Shown in pieces: positions 9,751 through 18,701 of a stretch of 64,000 bases of DNA (position 1 is the first letter of the stretch; each line of letters starts with the position of its first letter). Position numbers and translations under genes: made by a program. Source of the DNA: Vibrio splendidus (GTDB lineage: Bacteria > Pseudomonadota > Gammaproteobacteria > Enterobacterales > Vibrionaceae); assembly GCF_001557875.1 (NCBI RefSeq), contig NZ_LNRF01000002.1, positions 186,001 to 250,000 on the forward strand, written 5' to 3'. A model generated the notes under the pieces. The model saw nothing but the letters and a program-made list of their open reading frames with translations. It was not told the DNA's origin and searched no databases.

Positions 9751-10072
9751 TAAAGCATTCTCCTTCGCTTTATCTGATTTGCACTGATATCGTGCGATTC
9801 AATGTTGTAATTAATTAAAGACTCAACAATGAGCGCAAGATGTGTTCCAAGTGTGAGGGGTAATTTTCGTGCAACAGTTTTAAATTTTAACTTATTGATT
9901 ATTATAATCTAAATATTTATGCGCACTTTTATGGTTCTTGAAAATTGAAAAAACAACAACGACAATTGCACCAAATAAGGGAGTTGCACCATATTGAAGC
10001 GGTCAATAAATAGGTTCTGATCCAGAGATCTGCTGGCAAACTATTTACAGTTCCAGAGCCTAAAAAACAAAA
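9751..10072 (-). promoter_or_regulatory. Amt upstream region with sigma-54-like promoter and NtrC-type half-sites
   Basis: On the minus strand, TGGAAC-ACATC-TTGCG at 9849-9834 matches the -24/-12 sigma-54 consensus except for one base, with the GG and GC pairs 12 nt apart. The implied leader is about 70 nt. Further upstream the octamer TTGCACCA occurs twice (9966-9973 and 9984-9991, 18 bp apart), resembling the TGCACC half of NtrC sites. The opposite halves are poorly conserved. No ORF is credible in this stretch. Confidence 0.5.
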
Positions 10073-10104
10073 AGCCCAGTGAAATGAATCACTGGGCTTT
10101 TTTT
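10073..10104. terminator. Terminator downstream of the formate dehydrogenase operon
   Basis: A perfect 10-bp stem, AGCCCAGTGA (10073-10082) with TCACTGGGCT (10089-10098), has a 6-nt loop. It ends the minus-strand fdh transcript 25 nt after its last gene. The plus strand also has a T-run. Confidence 0.85.
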
Positions 10105-10128
10105 AGATATGTCGTTAACGTGTTAGCG

Positions 10129-10545
10129 TTACAGGTTTGGTCCTGTCGACGGGTTTTGCGGTAAGTTTTGACTCAAACGCTGCATACCTTGATACATGCG
10201 GATAAACCAAACCACAATCGCGACACCACCAAACAACATACCCACGTAAGGAATGTAGTAAGCGATGTCATCAATAAAGTGGTTCTGATACCAATAATCG
10301 TTAACACCAATCAAAATACCGTTAGATGTAGCTACCGTTACGATAAGCACCACAAAGAACGTCAGGTTCAAGAAGAACGAGCGAATAAGACCGTAGTAAT
10401 GGGTATCCACTACTTCGCCGTCTTCGCCTTTATCTAAACGATAGCCCGCGTAGATGATGGCAACCACACCAGAGAGAAGGCAAGTAAATGGTGTAAAGCA
10501 GCTTAGGATGTAAGCAACCCAAATACCTTTATGAGGTTTGTTCAT
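10129..10545 (-). CDS. Small membrane protein, DUF4870-like, last gene of the fdh operon
   Basis: 138 residues with three or four hydrophobic segments (about 9-32, 50-75, 92-115). The opening HKGIWVAYILSCFTPFTCL followed by VVAIIYAGYRL resembles the small DUF4870-type or related membrane proteins; I am not sure of the family. The start overlaps the end of fdhC by 17 nt, so it is translated with the formate dehydrogenase genes and may help assemble or anchor the complex. That role is only inferred from position. Confidence 0.65.
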   Translation of the reverse strand: MNKPHKGIWVAYILSCFTPFTCLLSGVVAIIYAGYRLDKGEDGEVVDTHYYGLIRSFFLNLTFFVVLIVTVATSNGILIGVNDYWYQNHFIDDIAYYIPYVGMLFGGVAIVVWFIRMYQGMQRLSQNLPQNPSTGPNL

Positions 10546-11602
10546 TCTTATTCACCCCTTCCGTTTTCTCTGTTGCTGCGTTAGCGCTTTGTTCAACGCC
10601 GTTTTTCTCTTGTTCCATCACTTCTTTGTACCAAAGGTCATGGTGCTCTTTAGCCCAAGTCTCATCAACTTCGCCTGTTACCATGCCTTCTAGTGCCCCT
10701 TCCATACCGAACAAGCCGATGTAGATGTGGAACACAAAGCCACAGATAAGGATCAAAGCTGCCAGCATATGAACTAAGTTTGAAAGCTCCATATCACGAC
10801 GCGTTTGACCGAAGATTGGGAAGTCTAAAACCAAACCACTGATCGCTGCGACACTACCCATTACAATCAATAGCCAGAACAGCGCTTTTTCACCGGCATT
10901 CGAGAACTCTGCAGATGGATGAGAACCTTTATGCTTCCCTACCATGCCACCAAGTTTCATGAACCACTGAATATCCACTTTCTTGAAGATAGACTTGCGC
11001 CACCACTTGATAAGAACAGCCATCAACAGCACGTAGAAAATCGGGCCGATGTAGTTGTGATATTGCTTAGCCAGTAGAACGATGAAGCCCCATAGATCCG
11101 TTGGGATGTATGGCTTCAAGAAGTGTTTACCATAAACCAGCATCAAACCACTGAACGCCAATGTCAGGAAGGTAAACGCCATGCTCCAGTGCAATGCACG
11201 ATCCAGTCGAGACCAACGTTTGATCTTACGACCTGTTCTTGGCGCACTGAGCATCAATGGACCAATTACTACGTACATTAGGGTGACAAAAGCAATACTG
11301 CCAAAGATAGCAACGGCACCGGCTGGTGACATCCACTTCTCTTTTAGTATGTACCAAGTCTGACCCGGAGTACTGATGAGTACGCCATGCTCAGGAGACT
11401 GAGATGTGGTGTAACCTGATTGTCCATCTCTAACTTGTCGCCAGTAATCCGCACCAGCAAGTTGAACCACTTCTCTTTCAGCTGAGCTTGCTTGAGTTTG
11501 TGATGAGTTCGTCTCAGATGCATGACTCATAGGAGAAAGCATTGTTAGTGCTGCCAACATTGGCAGCACAACAAGGAAGAGACGCTTAAACATTGTAAGC
11601 AT
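10529..11602 (-). CDS. fdhC: Formate dehydrogenase cytochrome b556 (gamma) subunit
   Basis: 357 residues. AGGAGAG lies 6 nt before the ATG at 11602, which fixes the start. A signal peptide (cleavage near SHASE) and a periplasmic stretch to about residue 90 come first. Then come five hydrophobic helices, two carrying likely heme-ligand His residues (LDRALHWSMAF, LAKQYHNYIG, SNLVHMLAALIL). This subunit takes electrons from FdhB and reduces quinone in the inner membrane. The segment before the first main helix is longer than in E. coli FdnI (about 217 residues), as in the FdoI/FdhC subfamily of Vibrio and Shewanella. Confidence 0.9.
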   Translation of the reverse strand: MLTMFKRLFLVVLPMLAALTMLSPMSHASETNSSQTQASSAEREVVQLAGADYWRQVRDGQSGYTTSQSPEHGVLISTPGQTWYILKEKWMSPAGAVAIFGSIAFVTLMYVVIGPLMLSAPRTGRKIKRWSRLDRALHWSMAFTFLTLAFSGLMLVYGKHFLKPYIPTDLWGFIVLLAKQYHNYIGPIFYVLLMAVLIKWWRKSIFKKVDIQWFMKLGGMVGKHKGSHPSAEFSNAGEKALFWLLIVMGSVAAISGLVLDFPIFGQTRRDMELSNLVHMLAALILICGFVFHIYIGLFGMEGALEGMVTGEVDETWAKEHHDLWYKEVMEQEKNGVEQSANAATEKTEGVNKNEQTS

Positions 11603-11615
11603 ATGTCTCTCCTAC

Positions 11616-12224
11616 TTAGCTCTTAGTTGCGTCGTAAGACAGGTCATTGCCGTTTGTCCAACCCGCACCTTTCGCCCCACGCTCAACAACACGCTGACGG
11701 AAAACATCAGAAACTTTCTCTGCGTCACCCGCTAGCAGTGCTTTGGTTGAACAAAGCGAAGCACACATTGGCAGTTTGCCTTCGGCAATACGGTTTGCAC
11801 CGTACTTTTGACGCTCTTCAACAGAACCTGGTTCTGTTTCAGGACCGCCAGCACAGAAGGTACATTTGTCCATCTTACCGCGTTCACCAAACGCTTCCTG
11901 TTTAGGGAATTGAGGTGCGCCAAACGGACAAGCAAACAAACAGTAACCACAACCGATACACAGATCTTTGTTGTGAAGTACGATGCCGTCTTCGGTATGT
12001 TCAAAACAGTCTGCAGGACAAACTGCCATACATGGCGCATCAGTACAGTGCATACACGCTACTGAGATAGAGTTTTCACCCGGTTCGCCATCGTTCAATG
12101 TCACAACGCGACGACGTTGAATACCCCATTCCAGAGCATCATCATTTTCATTCTTACATGCAGTGACACAACCGTTACATTCGATACAACGCTTGGTGTC
12201 ACAAAGAAATTTCATTCTAGCCAT
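11616..12224 (-). CDS. fdhB: Formate dehydrogenase iron-sulfur (beta) subunit
   Basis: 202 residues with four ferredoxin-type cysteine clusters: CDTKRCIECNGCVTACK near the N-terminus, CMHCTDAPCMAVCPADC, CIGCGYCLFACPFGAPQ, and CTFCAG with a later Cys pair. These would hold four [4Fe-4S] clusters that pass electrons from FdhA to the cytochrome b subunit. AAGGAG precedes the ATG. It lies 11 nt after fdhA and 13 nt before fdhC, inside the operon. It lacks the C-terminal membrane helix of E. coli FdnH and is shorter (202 against about 294). Confidence 0.92.
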   Translation of the reverse strand: MARMKFLCDTKRCIECNGCVTACKNENDDALEWGIQRRRVVTLNDGEPGENSISVACMHCTDAPCMAVCPADCFEHTEDGIVLHNKDLCIGCGYCLFACPFGAPQFPKQEAFGERGKMDKCTFCAGGPETEPGSVEERQKYGANRIAEGKLPMCASLCSTKALLAGDAEKVSDVFRQRVVERGAKGAGWTNGNDLSYDATKS

Positions 12225-12235
12225 TTTAAGACTCC

Positions 12236-15091
12236 TTACGCTTTACGAATATTACAAAGGGTTACTTTCGTTTCCTGCATCAACGTGACAGGGTCGTAAC
12301 CATAAGTGGTTGCTGTGTTAGCAGCTTCACCAATAACGTAAGGATCAGAGCCTTCTGGGTATTTAGAACGCAAATCTTCACCTTGGAACTTACCACCGAA
12401 GTGGAATGGGATGAACGCCAGACCTGGTTTCACACGGCGTGTTACCATCGCTTTCACCTTAATTCGGCCCTTCTCAGCACCTTCAACCCAAACGTCATCA
12501 CCATCTTTAAAGCCAATATCGTTTGCATCTTTAGGGTTCACTTCAACAAACATCTCTTGTTGTAGCTCTGCTAACCAAGGGTTAGAACGGGTCTCTTCAC
12601 CACCACCTTCGTACTCAACCAGACGACCAGAAGTGAGAATAATCGGGTATTCACCAGATTTGTCTTGCTCTTGAATCGACTTATACAACGTAGGAACACG
12701 GAAGATTGCTTCTTTATCATCCCATGTTGGGTAGTCAGCAACCAAGTCGCGACGTGGTGTGTAAAGTGGCTCACGGTGAAGTGGTACACGGTCTGGGAAT
12801 GTCCAAACAATCGCACGCGCTTTCGCGTTACCAAAAGGAATACAACCGTGCTTGATAGCTACGCGTTGAATACCGCCAGAAACGTCGGTCTTCCAGTTTT
12901 TCCCTTCAGCAGAGGCTTTCTCTTCTGCTGTTAGGTCATCCCACCAACCAAGTTGTTTCAGTAATTTGTCACTGAACTCTGGGTAGCCATCTTTGATTTC
13001 GCTGCCTTTTGAGTAGCTGTCTTCAGCCAATAGGCTTTGACCTTCAAATTCGACACCGAAACGAGTACGGAAGTTACCACCACCTTCAGCGACAGTCTTA
13101 GACGTATCGTAAAGGATATGTGTGCCTGGGTGTTTCATTTCTGGCGTGCCCCAACATGGCCAAGGGAGACCGTAAGTCTCGCCATTTGCTGGACCGCCTT
13201 CTGCTTCTAGAGACGTTTTGTGGAACGTATGCCAGTTCTGTTGGTGCTCTTTCAAGCGCTCAGGGCTTTGGCCTGTGTAACCAATCGTCCACATACCTTT
13301 GTTGAATTCACGTGTAATGTCTTCAATAAGAGGCTGGTTGTTCTCAACACGAATGTTTTTGAACAGCTGATCAGAGAAACCAAGCTTCTTAGAAAGCAGG
13401 TACATGATTTCGTGGTCAGGCTTAGATTCGAACAGAGGATCTACAACCTTGTCACGCCACTGTAGCGAACGGTTTGATGCCGTTACACTGCCGTAGGTTT
13501 CAAATTGAGTGGTTGCTGGAAGCAAGTAAACGCCGTCGGTGCGATCGTTCATTACTGCTGCAACGGTTGGATATGGGTCAACGATAACCATCATATCCAG
13601 CTTCTGCATCGCCTTCTTCATCTCTGGACCACGAGTCTGAGAGTTTACTGCGTGACCCCAGTAGAACATGGCACGGATGTTTTCGCGCTGACGAATCTTG
13701 TCTTTGTCTTCAAGCACGCCATCAACCCAACGAGAAACAGGAATACCTGCACTGTTCATTGGTTTTTGGCCGCCGTATGCGTTGTCGTCGAAACGTCCTT
13801 TCACCCAGTCAAAGTCGATGTCCCAAACTTTAGACCAGTGGCGCCAAGAACCTTCAGACAGACCGTAGTATCCAGGAAGAGTGTCTGATAGTACGCCAAG
13901 GTCTGTTGCGCCTTGTACGTTATCGTGACCACGGAAAATGTTTGCACCGCCACCTGATTTACCGATGTTACCTAGCGCAAGCTCAAGTACACAGTAAGCA
14001 CGTGTGTTGTTGTTACCCGTCGTGTGTTGAGTACCACCCATACACCAAACGATACAACCTGGACGGTTTTCAGAAAGTAGTTTCGCTGTGTGGTAAACGT
14101 CTTCTTCGCTTACACCAGTTACACGCTCAACTTCTGCTGGGTTCCACTTTGCGACTTCTTCACGGATCTCGTCCATGCCGAATACACGTTGGCGGATAAA
14201 CTCTTTGTCTTCCCATTGGTTAGCAAAGACATGCCATAATACACCCCAGATAAATGCAACATCTGAACCTGGGCGAAGAGAAACATAGTGATCAGATTTC
14301 GCAGCAGTACGTGTACGACGAGGATCCGCAACAACGATCTTACAGTTGTTCTTCTCTTTAGCGATAAGGATGTGCTGCATCGCTACTGGGTGAGCTTCTG
14401 CAGGGTTTGAACCAATGAACAGCATCGATTTACAGTTGTGCATGTCATTGAACGAGTTTGTCATCGCACCGTAACCCCAAGTGTTTGCAACACCGGCTAC
14501 TGTGGTTGAGTGACAAATACGCGCTTGGTGGTCAACGTTGTTGGTGCCCCAAAGCGACGCCATCTTACGAAATGCGTAAGCTTGTTCGTTACTGTGTTTT
14601 GCACTACCTAGGAAGTAAACCGAATCAGGGCCAGACTCTTTACGAAGTTCTAGCGCTTTGTTACCAATCTCTTCAATCGCTTGTTCCCAAGAAAGCTTTT
14701 TCCACTTACCGCCTTCCAATTTCATTGGGTACTTAAGACGACGTTCACCGTGGCCGTGCTCACGAAGTGCTGCACCTTTCGCACAGTGTCCACCAGCGTT
14801 GAATGGGTGATCGAATGCAGGCTCTTGACCCGTCCAAACACCGTTTTGCACTTCAGCGTAAATACCACAACCCACAGAACAGTGAGAACAGATAGTACGT
14901 TTCACTTCTGTTTTCGCTTCTGAATCGACTGATTTAGCCTGTGCTTTCTTCATCATGCCAGGTGCAAATAGACTTGCGCCTACTACCGCGCCACCAGCGG
15001 CTAATGAGGTGTTTTTCATGAAGGCACGTCGAGACACACCCAGTTGATTGGTTTCTTTGCTCACACTATCGGAGCGTTTGACAAGTTTCAT
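12236..15091 (-). CDS. fdhA: Formate dehydrogenase catalytic (alpha) subunit, Mo/W-bis-PGD enzyme
   Basis: 951 residues. A twin-arginine signal (SRRAFMKN at about 20-27) sends the folded enzyme to the periplasm. The N-terminal [4Fe-4S] site uses Cys68, Cys71, Cys75 and Cys103. The expected metal ligand is Cys193 in QARICHSTTVAG, so this is the cysteine rather than the selenocysteine form; no in-frame TGA is present. The C-terminal domain (about 830-951) is the molydopterin dinucleotide-binding fold. It oxidises formate to CO2 and passes electrons to FdhB. A tungstate importer and cofactor genes at 37-42 kb share its apparent regulation, so tungsten may be the metal used. Confidence 0.95.
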   Translation of the reverse strand: MKLVKRSDSVSKETNQLGVSRRAFMKNTSLAAGGAVVGASLFAPGMMKKAQAKSVDSEAKTEVKRTICSHCSVGCGIYAEVQNGVWTGQEPAFDHPFNAGGHCAKGAALREHGHGERRLKYPMKLEGGKWKKLSWEQAIEEIGNKALELRKESGPDSVYFLGSAKHSNEQAYAFRKMASLWGTNNVDHQARICHSTTVAGVANTWGYGAMTNSFNDMHNCKSMLFIGSNPAEAHPVAMQHILIAKEKNNCKIVVADPRRTRTAAKSDHYVSLRPGSDVAFIWGVLWHVFANQWEDKEFIRQRVFGMDEIREEVAKWNPAEVERVTGVSEEDVYHTAKLLSENRPGCIVWCMGGTQHTTGNNNTRAYCVLELALGNIGKSGGGANIFRGHDNVQGATDLGVLSDTLPGYYGLSEGSWRHWSKVWDIDFDWVKGRFDDNAYGGQKPMNSAGIPVSRWVDGVLEDKDKIRQRENIRAMFYWGHAVNSQTRGPEMKKAMQKLDMMVIVDPYPTVAAVMNDRTDGVYLLPATTQFETYGSVTASNRSLQWRDKVVDPLFESKPDHEIMYLLSKKLGFSDQLFKNIRVENNQPLIEDITREFNKGMWTIGYTGQSPERLKEHQQNWHTFHKTSLEAEGGPANGETYGLPWPCWGTPEMKHPGTHILYDTSKTVAEGGGNFRTRFGVEFEGQSLLAEDSYSKGSEIKDGYPEFSDKLLKQLGWWDDLTAEEKASAEGKNWKTDVSGGIQRVAIKHGCIPFGNAKARAIVWTFPDRVPLHREPLYTPRRDLVADYPTWDDKEAIFRVPTLYKSIQEQDKSGEYPIILTSGRLVEYEGGGEETRSNPWLAELQQEMFVEVNPKDANDIGFKDGDDVWVEGAEKGRIKVKAMVTRRVKPGLAFIPFHFGGKFQGEDLRSKYPEGSDPYVIGEAANTATTYGYDPVTLMQETKVTLCNIRKA

Positions 15092-15101
15092 CCGTTATCT
15101 C

Positions 15102-15305
15102 CTAAAGCGTGTCGTAGTAATCGCGAATATGTTGCGTTTCACGATAGCCCGTCTTCTTCATGTCTTCTTTCGGCATTTCAACCGTTTCTGAAGCAGTTGC
15201 CACTTTTGTTGTACCAGCGACAACGGCACCAGCTACGGCTGCAGTCGTTAAGCCTTTGAGTAAGTCCCTACGGCTTGTGTTTATTTCTTTATTATCTTTC
15301 ATCAT
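15102..15305 (-). CDS. fdhX: Twin-arginine formate dehydrogenase accessory peptide FdhX
   Basis: 67 residues with a Tat motif SRRDLLKG and an Ala/Val/Gly-rich hydrophobic stretch, ending in GYRETQHIRDYYDTL. This is the 'formate dehydrogenase region Tat target' peptide found before fdhA in many Proteobacteria. Its function is not established; it is thought to be a small subunit or maturation aid. Two ATGs are adjacent (15305 and 15302) and either could be used. It is 10 nt upstream of fdhA. Confidence 0.85.
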   Translation of the reverse strand: MMKDNKEINTSRRDLLKGLTTAAVAGAVVAGTTKVATASETVEMPKEDMKKTGYRETQHIRDYYDTL

Positions 15306-15378
15306 TGCTTCCTTACCTTACGGTAGATCTTTTTGGAGGCTTAATGCCCCTCTATCGATATAATCGCGTACTGCTCGA

Positions 15379-16032
15379 TTACTCGTAATCAGTGACGTTT
15401 TTCACATCAATCTTTAATTTATGCTTACTGCTTTTTGTATTAACGCTAAAGCGCACTTGTTCTAACGTTAAGAATGCTTCACACAGCTGAGCTGCTGATT
15501 TGTAGAAGTTCGCACTTTCTGCGCTTTCAAGCTGACGCGTAAAAGAGTTAAACCAAGGGCCAAGATGCTTATTGAAAACGGCTTGTTGAAGCGCTTCTTC
15601 TTCACCAGTTAGCATTGCCATTACTTCACACAATGCAGCAATATGATCTTCTGGCTCTTTCACTTGATCATCACGCTCAATGCCTAAAAGCTCTAAGTCA
15701 TGGCGAATCTCTGCCAATGGTTTTTCCATCATGGCGCCAGTTCTATGCCATGAACCAAATGGAACAACCTCTCCACGGCCAATGCCAATGAACAGATCTT
15801 GATATTCATCTTCTAATGCTTCGCGATTTGATTCCGTTGCCGCTTGTTGAATAGCAATCCAAGCTTTTTGCATCGCGCTCTCAGACGCTTCAATGTCTAG
15901 CGTCTTTAGGAAATCAATGACTTCTTCAGAAGGTGCGCTACGAAACAATGCAGAAAGAACCAAATAGATTTCAGTTCTTAGTGTCTGGTCTTGTTCAAAT
16001 TTGCTTTGTGCTTGATCTAAATGAGTTTCCAA
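15379..16032 (-). CDS. TorD/DmsD-family chaperone for the formate dehydrogenase
   Basis: 217 residues, mostly alpha-helical. The start is TTG at 16032, supported by AGGAG 7 nt upstream. It has the family signature region EYQDLFIGIGRGEVVPFGSWH and the later EPEDHIAALCEVMAML, which matches the E-P-D-H motif of TorD-type chaperones. Such proteins bind the Tat signal peptide of molybdo/tungsto-enzymes and hold them until the cofactor is inserted; here the clients are probably FdhA and perhaps FdhX. It lies 9 nt after the polyferredoxin gene. Confidence 0.85.
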   Translation of the reverse strand: METHLDQAQSKFEQDQTLRTEIYLVLSALFRSAPSEEVIDFLKTLDIEASESAMQKAWIAIQQAATESNREALEDEYQDLFIGIGRGEVVPFGSWHRTGAMMEKPLAEIRHDLELLGIERDDQVKEPEDHIAALCEVMAMLTGEEEALQQAVFNKHLGPWFNSFTRQLESAESANFYKSAAQLCEAFLTLEQVRFSVNTKSSKHKLKIDVKNVTDYE

Positions 16033-16041
16033 TGCCTACTC

Positions 16042-17703
16042 CTAGTATTTCAGTTGCTTCAATGGGTCTTGAGCCATCGAATCAAACATATCTATCACAC
16101 GGCAGTCTTCACACATCGCAATACGGTTAATTGCAGATTCGTCTGAAAAATGAGAGTGACCGCGTAACTTGCTTTGTAACATGTCAATCATAGACTGCGG
16201 TGCGAACGGCTTATGACAACGAATACATTCCGCTGCTTTCTCTTCATGAATCACAACAGCCTTCTGACGTTCTTCTTTCACCCAGTTCATGCGAGGTGTT
16301 AGAGTCAGAACATTTTCAGGACACGCTTTTTCACACAGGCCACATTGAATACAGTCTTGTTCTACAAACTTAAGTGATGGAGATGCGCCGTCAGTATGAA
16401 GAGCACGTGTAGGACAAACCGCCACACAACTCATACACAAAGTACAATCTTTGCTTTCACACGAAACCGTGCCATATGGCGCATTCGAAGGAAGTTCAAC
16501 AATGTTCTCAACAGGAATGCGAGATGAAGACATAGCATCAAGTGCTGTGAACAGGCGTTGACGTTTATTGCCTTGAAGATCGCCAAGTGCAAGGTCGAAT
16601 GAATCCACACATAGTGTTGGAGGACCTTCACGTAGAGATTCTAAGTACAGAATATCGATGGTTTCTTTCGGAATACCGATTTGGTCTAGCAGTTCTTGAG
16701 CGATCCCTACTTCGTTATTCAGAACACGAATGATCGTTTCTGGCATAAAACGAGAAGCAGCAAACAGAACTTGAGTTGCGCCATTCACTAGCGCTGCAAA
16801 CCAGGTATCGATACCAATAGAAGGCAGTTCTTCAACAACAATTGGAATCACGTTATCTGGTAGCGCTTTAAGAGCCATCACGTTGTAAGTTTCATGACGT
16901 GAGCTACAGATAAGCACGATAGGATCCAGACCGCCCGCTTGCTCGTAGTTAGCTAGCGTACGTTCAATGAATTTTTGAGTATCATCAGGATTAGGCAATG
17001 CGTAAGAGATAGCTTCTGTAGGACAGCTCGTTGCACAAGTACCCACGCCTTGACATAGGTAAGGGTTGATCTCAATCTTGTGACCCGTCTTATCAGAGCC
17101 TTCACTTGAAAGCGCACCAGCAGGACAAGCATCAACACAACGCTCACATCCTTTTACGCCACGAGAACTGTGCGCACAAAGGTCGGTGTCTAGACGGAAG
17201 AACTTAGGTTTATCAAATGTGCCCATTAACGTAGGAATTTCTTCTAACGCTTCAGCCAGTTTAGGATAGCCACGGCCAACTGGGTAATAACCCGGTACAG
17301 GTACTTCTTCTGTCATGCAGCTATTAAGACATAGGTCTAGAACAACATCGAAACAATCGTGATTAATCGCGACTTTTGCCAGGTTGCTTGATGTACCTTT
17401 ACTTTCGATCACAACTTCAAACGTACCAAGGAAACCGGATACTTGAACCGAATTCGCAAAGTACAGTTCTGGGTTTGTGCCTTTTTCGCCATCTGTTGAC
17501 AATAAGGTTAGGCTCGTCAATTGAGGCAATTGCGCCGCAGCACTTTCGATGATCGCAGTTGGACCAATAATCAGCGTATTTCCACCGCTTTCATAACTGA
17601 CTGTCGGTGGAATCAGGTTTGTTAACTCAACTGTATTTTCAAATGCATACAGTCTTGCTTTAGCGTTATTTGAAGTTGCTTGTTCTAATAATTGTTTAAG
17701 CAT
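16042..17703 (-). CDS. Polyferredoxin-type 4Fe-4S protein, first gene of the fdh operon
   Basis: 553 residues with four ferredoxin motifs in two pairs: CERCVDACPAGAL and CQGVGTCATSCPTEAI at about 185-235, then CTLCMSCVAVCPTRAL and CIQCGLCEKACPENVL at about 423-475. A C-terminal CIRCHKPF...CEDCR pair may bind zinc or another cluster. There is no signal peptide, so it is cytosolic. This protein is regularly found at the head of Vibrio and Shewanella fdh clusters. It may supply electrons for maturation or link formate oxidation to another acceptor; the exact job is not known. It is preceded by a strong sigma-54 promoter. Confidence 0.85.
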   Translation of the reverse strand: MLKQLLEQATSNNAKARLYAFENTVELTNLIPPTVSYESGGNTLIIGPTAIIESAAAQLPQLTSLTLLSTDGEKGTNPELYFANSVQVSGFLGTFEVVIESKGTSSNLAKVAINHDCFDVVLDLCLNSCMTEEVPVPGYYPVGRGYPKLAEALEEIPTLMGTFDKPKFFRLDTDLCAHSSRGVKGCERCVDACPAGALSSEGSDKTGHKIEINPYLCQGVGTCATSCPTEAISYALPNPDDTQKFIERTLANYEQAGGLDPIVLICSSRHETYNVMALKALPDNVIPIVVEELPSIGIDTWFAALVNGATQVLFAASRFMPETIIRVLNNEVGIAQELLDQIGIPKETIDILYLESLREGPPTLCVDSFDLALGDLQGNKRQRLFTALDAMSSSRIPVENIVELPSNAPYGTVSCESKDCTLCMSCVAVCPTRALHTDGASPSLKFVEQDCIQCGLCEKACPENVLTLTPRMNWVKEERQKAVVIHEEKAAECIRCHKPFAPQSMIDMLQSKLRGHSHFSDESAINRIAMCEDCRVIDMFDSMAQDPLKQLKY

Positions 17704-17868
17704 TGCTCAGTTCCATCTTTGGACATGGATAATCTGTTCAACCTTCATTGTAGTAAGCGATAGAGAACTTGCTGAGTAATCCGTTAACAACTAGCCCTTT
17801 AGCTAGTGTGCCGTTCGTCAGACCATGAACTCGTCTATCTACAAAAAAGTTGATAATGAACGTTATTT

Positions 17869-17884
17869 AGCAAATGCCATGCCA
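17869..17884 (-). promoter_or_regulatory. Sigma-54 promoter of the polyferredoxin-fdh operon
   Basis: On the minus strand the sequence TGGCAT-GGCAT-TTGCT fits TGGCAY-N5-TTGCW exactly, with GG and GC 12 nt apart. The predicted transcription start is near 17857, about 150 nt before the polyferredoxin ATG. Two palindromic sites lie about 105 and 139 nt upstream of that start. Confidence 0.75.
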
Positions 17885-17941
17885 ATTTAATAACTCTTAT
17901 ATATCAGTGATTTAATGCTTTATAGCGTTTATTGAGCGTAT

Positions 17942-17977
17942 AAAAAAACCGCTTGGGACATTTTGTCGCAAGCGGTT
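17942..17977 (-). terminator. Terminator of the DUF3305-DUF3306 operon, containing an activator-like palindrome
   Basis: ACCGCTTG (17948-17955) pairs with CAAGCGGT (17969-17976). After one mismatch the inner GACA-TTT-TGTC (17957-17967) extends the stem. A seven-base A-tract on the plus strand (17942-17948) gives the U-run of the minus-strand transcript. The inner palindrome is also the best copy of the GGACA-N3-TGTCC motif shared with the tup promoter region. Confidence 0.75.
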
Positions 17978-18003
17978 CATTGAGTGTTTAGTCAAAATGT
18001 ACC
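17955..18003. promoter_or_regulatory. Two candidate enhancer sites for the sigma-54 fdh promoter
   Basis: Site 1 is GGGACA-TTT-TGTCG, centred at 17962. Site 2 is GTCA-AAA-TGTACC, centred at 17996 and overlapping the DUF3306 stop codon. They are 34 bp apart and sit where NtrC-type activators usually bind. Similar sites occur at 19195, 36804 and 36850. The binding protein is inferred to be the regulator encoded at 35316-36779. Confidence 0.5.
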
Positions 18004-18701
18004 TATTCTTTGTGTGGTATATTTTGTCCCATCTCTTTCAGGTCAGATTCGTCTGACATTGTAGTGTTAACATCTGGCACTGTGTTTTTATACAGTTTCT
18101 TTTCTTGTTCGGTTATTTCGGCACTTTCTGACGTTTCAAGTTCATTATCAGATACCTCAAGATCGCTTTCAGAATTTCCTGAAATTTCACCTTCATCTTT
18201 ATTATCAATGACTTGCTCTTCTTCTGGTGCAGTTTCTTCTTCCGTTTTGTCTTTAACCCAATCACGCAAGGTTTCCGCAACCCCTTCAGAAAGAGATTTC
18301 AAATTACTGTAATCGTCGTCGTAATCATCTAAACCATCACGAACGTTAAACTCTTCCGATAGAAATAATTTACGTAGTGCCGCTTTTTTTACGCTTTCTG
18401 AGGCTTCTGACACCAATAATTGAGCAACAGACAAGTCTTCCGTCGTTTCAGATGCGATCTCCTGAGAGTCAATAGCTTGAGAATCGACAGCGTGAGCGTT
18501 TTCATCGTGTTCTGGAGACTCACGTTCTAAAGTCCCACGTTCTAGTGACTCCGATGTTTCTGCGTCTATAGATGAAGCAGCAGAAGAAGTCTCTGAGGAA
18601 GTAAGCTCGATATCCTCAAGCGTTTGTTGCGCTTCTAATGGTTGGTCGGTCGATTCATCAAGCTTTCGTTGAGACCAACGGCTGAAAAAGTTAGTTGCCA
18701 T
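18003..18701 (-). CDS. DUF3306 family protein, formate dehydrogenase accessory
   Basis: 232 residues from the ATG at 18701. The family-typical opening MATNFFSRWSQRKLDE is clear, while five codons upstream would overlap the previous gene further. The rest is highly acidic and Ser/Glu-rich, probably disordered, with one conserved island SVKKAALRKLFLSEEFNVRDGLDDYDDD (about 105-135), given here as its ends and acidic core. There is no signal peptide. DUF3306 and DUF3305 genes accompany fdh clusters, but their biochemical role is unknown. Its start overlaps the DUF3305 stop by 11 nt. Confidence 0.8.
   Translation of the reverse strand: MATNFFSRWSQRKLDESTDQPLEAQQTLEDIELTSSETSSAASSIDAETSESLERGTLERESPEHDENAHAVDSQAIDSQEIASETTEDLSVAQLLVSEASESVKKAALRKLFLSEEFNVRDGLDDYDDDYSNLKSLSEGVAETLRDWVKDKTEEETAPEEEQVIDNKDEGEISGNSESDLEVSDNELETSESAEITEQEKKLYKNTVPDVNTTMSDESDLKEMGQNIPHKE

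Noticed and set aside
12236..15091. Formate dehydrogenase alpha subunit as a selenoprotein
   Set aside because: The metal-ligand position is an ordinary Cys codon and the frame has no internal TGA, so no selenocysteine is needed.
18010..18312. 100-codon plus-strand frame opposite DUF3306
   Set aside because: Its Ser/Val-rich composition is the mirror of the Glu/Ser codons of DUF3306; it has no ribosome-binding site.
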